64,000 bases of DNA from an uncultured Bacteroidales bacterium (GTDB lineage: Bacteria; Bacteroidota; Bacteroidia; Bacteroidales; WCHB1-69). This document shows positions 62,570 to 64,000 of this stretch, piece by piece. The translations under genes were made by a program, and so were the position numbers. Where the stretch lies: NCBI GenBank assembly GCA_900317715.1, contig ONHS01000007.1, positions 22,222-86,221 on the forward strand, read 5' to 3'. The stretch's first letter is position 1; every line of letters begins with the position of its first letter. The notes beneath the pieces are model-generated. The model did no database searches and was not told where the DNA came from. It saw nothing but the letters and a program-made list of their open reading frames with translations.

Positions 62570-64000
62570 TTAAAAGCCCGCGAACGGCATGAACAACGGT
62601 GGGAGCAACAGGAGGAATCCCAGCACGATGAGTACCAACAGGAATTTCCAGATGAATTTGAACCACGTGGCGTAGGGGATGCGGGCGACGCCGAGCACAC
62701 CGATGAGCACGCCCGAGGTGGGGGTGATCATGTTGGTGAAGCCGTCGCCAAATTGGAAGGCCAGGACGGTGAGCTGACGAGGAATCTCCATCAAATCAGA
62801 CCATTCCGCCATCATCGGGATGGTGAGCGCGGCCTTTGCGGAACCCGACGGGATAATCAGGTTCAGCAGGTTCTGCATCACGTACATGGTGGCCGTGCTG
62901 CCGATTCTGCCGGCATCTTGCATGCTTTCCGCCACCGCGAAGAGGATGGTGTCGATGATGTGTCCCTCCTCTAAAATAATAATGATGCCGCCCGCCAGTC
63001 CGACGACCAGCGCGGCCACGAGGATGTCCTTACAACCTTCCAAGAAACTGCGGACCACCTTGTCGAACTTCATCCCGAAAGCGATGCCGGCGGAGATGCC
63101 CATCGCAAAGAAGAGTCCGGCTATTTCCATCACGTACCAGTCGTAACCGAGGACGCCCGTCACGAGGATGAGGATGGTAAATAACAGTAACGTAAGTATC
63201 AGATGGTGAACGGATTTCCGAGTGGCGAAGAAGCCGATGAGGATAAACAATCCCGCCCAAATCGGGAACAGCATCACATGACGGCTGCCCAAGCCCACGG
63301 TGATATCCGTATAGGGCATCGTAATGGCGCAATACAACAAAACAGCGGATATACAGCCATATACAATCCAAGCAGAGAGACCAGATTTCACCATCTCTTG
63401 CTGAGAACCTGTCACTGTCGTTTTCTCGCGCCAGTAGCTGTCGATCTCGTAGGTCAGCGACTTCTCGGGGTTTTTCTTCACCCAAGCGGCGTATAACAGC
63501 GTGAAAACGATAGCGATAATCGTCAATATAATCCAGCAGATGAGCCGGTAGCCGATACCGGAGAAGGTCGGCAGTCCAGAAAGTCCCTGCGCGATACCGA
63601 TGGTGAAGGGGTTAAGCATCGCGCCCGCGAAGCCCACGTGTGCGGCCACGTAGCACATCAGCACGCCCGTGATGGAGTCGTATCCCATAGAGACGGCCAA
63701 TGGCACGAAGACCACGATGAAGGCGATGGTCTCCTCGCTCATCCCGAACACCGACCCGAACAGACTGAACATCAGCATAATGGCGATAATCAGCAGGTTG
63801 TTGACCCCCACCTTTCGGAAGAAGGCGTGCTGTTGCATCCGCTGGGTTTTGTCGAGGAAGAGCCAGATGCCCCGGTTGATGGCATCGGTCTCGTTCATAA
63901 TCCAGAAAGCACCGCCGATCATCAGGATGAAGACGATGATTCCTGAGGTGCGCTCGAAACCTTTGAAGAAGGCGGTGAAGACCTGCCAAGTCTGCGGCGC
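62570..64000 (-). CDS. YfcC/DcuC-family transporter, N-terminus cut by window edge
   Basis: The frame is open from the right edge (codon at 64000-63998) for 476 codons. At least 11 hydrophobic helices are visible, with family motifs GFAGAMLNPFTIGIAQGLSG and LNLIIPSGSAKAALTIPMM. Members carry C4-dicarboxylates or basic amino acids/peptides in anaerobes; the substrate is not evident. An internal Met at 63922 is not the start. TTAGNAG heptamers lie after its stop codon. Confidence 0.85.
   Translation of the reverse strand, partial: APQTWQVFTAFFKGFERTSGIIVFILMIGGAFWIMNETDAINRGIWLFLDKTQRMQQHAFFRKVGVNNLLIIAIMLMFSLFGSVFGMSEETIAFIVVFVPLAVSMGYDSITGVLMCYVAAHVGFAGAMLNPFTIGIAQGLSGLPTFSGIGYRLICWIILTIIAIVFTLLYAAWVKKNPEKSLTYEIDSYWREKTTVTGSQQEMVKSGLSAWIVYGCISAVLLYCAITMPYTDITVGLGSRHVMLFPIWAGLFILIGFFATRKSVHHLILTLLLFTILILVTGVLGYDWYVMEIAGLFFAMGISAGIAFGMKFDKVVRSFLEGCKDILVAALVVGLAGGIIIILEEGHIIDTILFAVAESMQDAGRIGSTATMYVMQNLLNLIIPSGSAKAALTIPMMAEWSDLMEIPRQLTVLAFQFGDGFTNMITPTSGVLIGVLGVARIPYATWFKFIWKFLLVLIVLGFLLLLPPLFMPFAGF

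Overview
The window is chromosomal DNA of a Bacteroidota bacterium, most likely of the order Bacteroidales. The evidence is type IX secretion (T9SS) sorting domains, a gingipain-like C25 protease, FISUMP and InlB-type surface repeats, PorSS-type barrel proteins, DUF4159, DUF1599 and BT_3928-type families, and TAnnTTTG -7 promoter boxes with almost no Shine-Dalgarno sequences. I see no tRNA, rRNA, CRISPR array, prophage or plasmid gene.

Layout. 1-4031 (minus) is the distal part of an aryl-polyene/flexirubin-type biosynthetic operon (two acyl carrier proteins, acyltransferase, dehydratase, a complete and a truncated ketosynthase, and the start of a third). 4143-9574 holds a beta-helix lipoprotein, a PHP / DRTGG / GHKL-ATPase trio of the kind usually linked to [FeFe]-hydrogenase genes, and a T9SS-secreted protein. 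9794-23345 is mostly housekeeping: clpB, prmC, a DoxX-like protein, a DUF1599 protein coupled to a gingipain-like protease, speB, a porin and fumC. 23346-31225 is an accessory block: hicB with a nonsense-mutated hicA, a REP-associated tyrosine transposase (RAYT) amid its palindromes, and a giant FISUMP surface protein behind long inverted repeats. A frame-disrupted tgt and a GT2-sigma pair follow. 34418-41065 is the most unusual locus: two paralogous HTH genes, then a tight operon of sigma factor, anti-sigma/C39-like/RyR fusion, membrane TIR protein, periplasmic TPR protein and WYL regulator. 41062-57575 is housekeeping (EEP hydrolase, DUF4159/VWA pair, trpS, manC, EamA exporter, cysteine desulfurase, dnaB, SpoU methylase, hpt, adk, dxr). 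57656-61825 is a minus-strand operon of ECF sigma factor, two lipoproteins, a membrane linker protein and an outer-membrane barrel. The right edge cuts a YfcC-family transporter.

The intergenic DNA is itself structured. Four kinds of repeat recur: (A) perfect palindromes with GTAGAGACG ends, clustered round the RAYT and also inserted in frame in coding sequence; (B) a roughly 55-nt double-hairpin element that always lies 7-27 bp before a start codon, in the gene's own orientation, with base-pair changes that preserve its stems; (C) a related hairpin element, one copy of which lies inside a lipoprotein signal peptide; (D) degenerate heptamer tandem repeats, many carrying stop codons in every frame. 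The RyR-TIR-TPR operon and the family B elements are the best candidates for undescribed biology.
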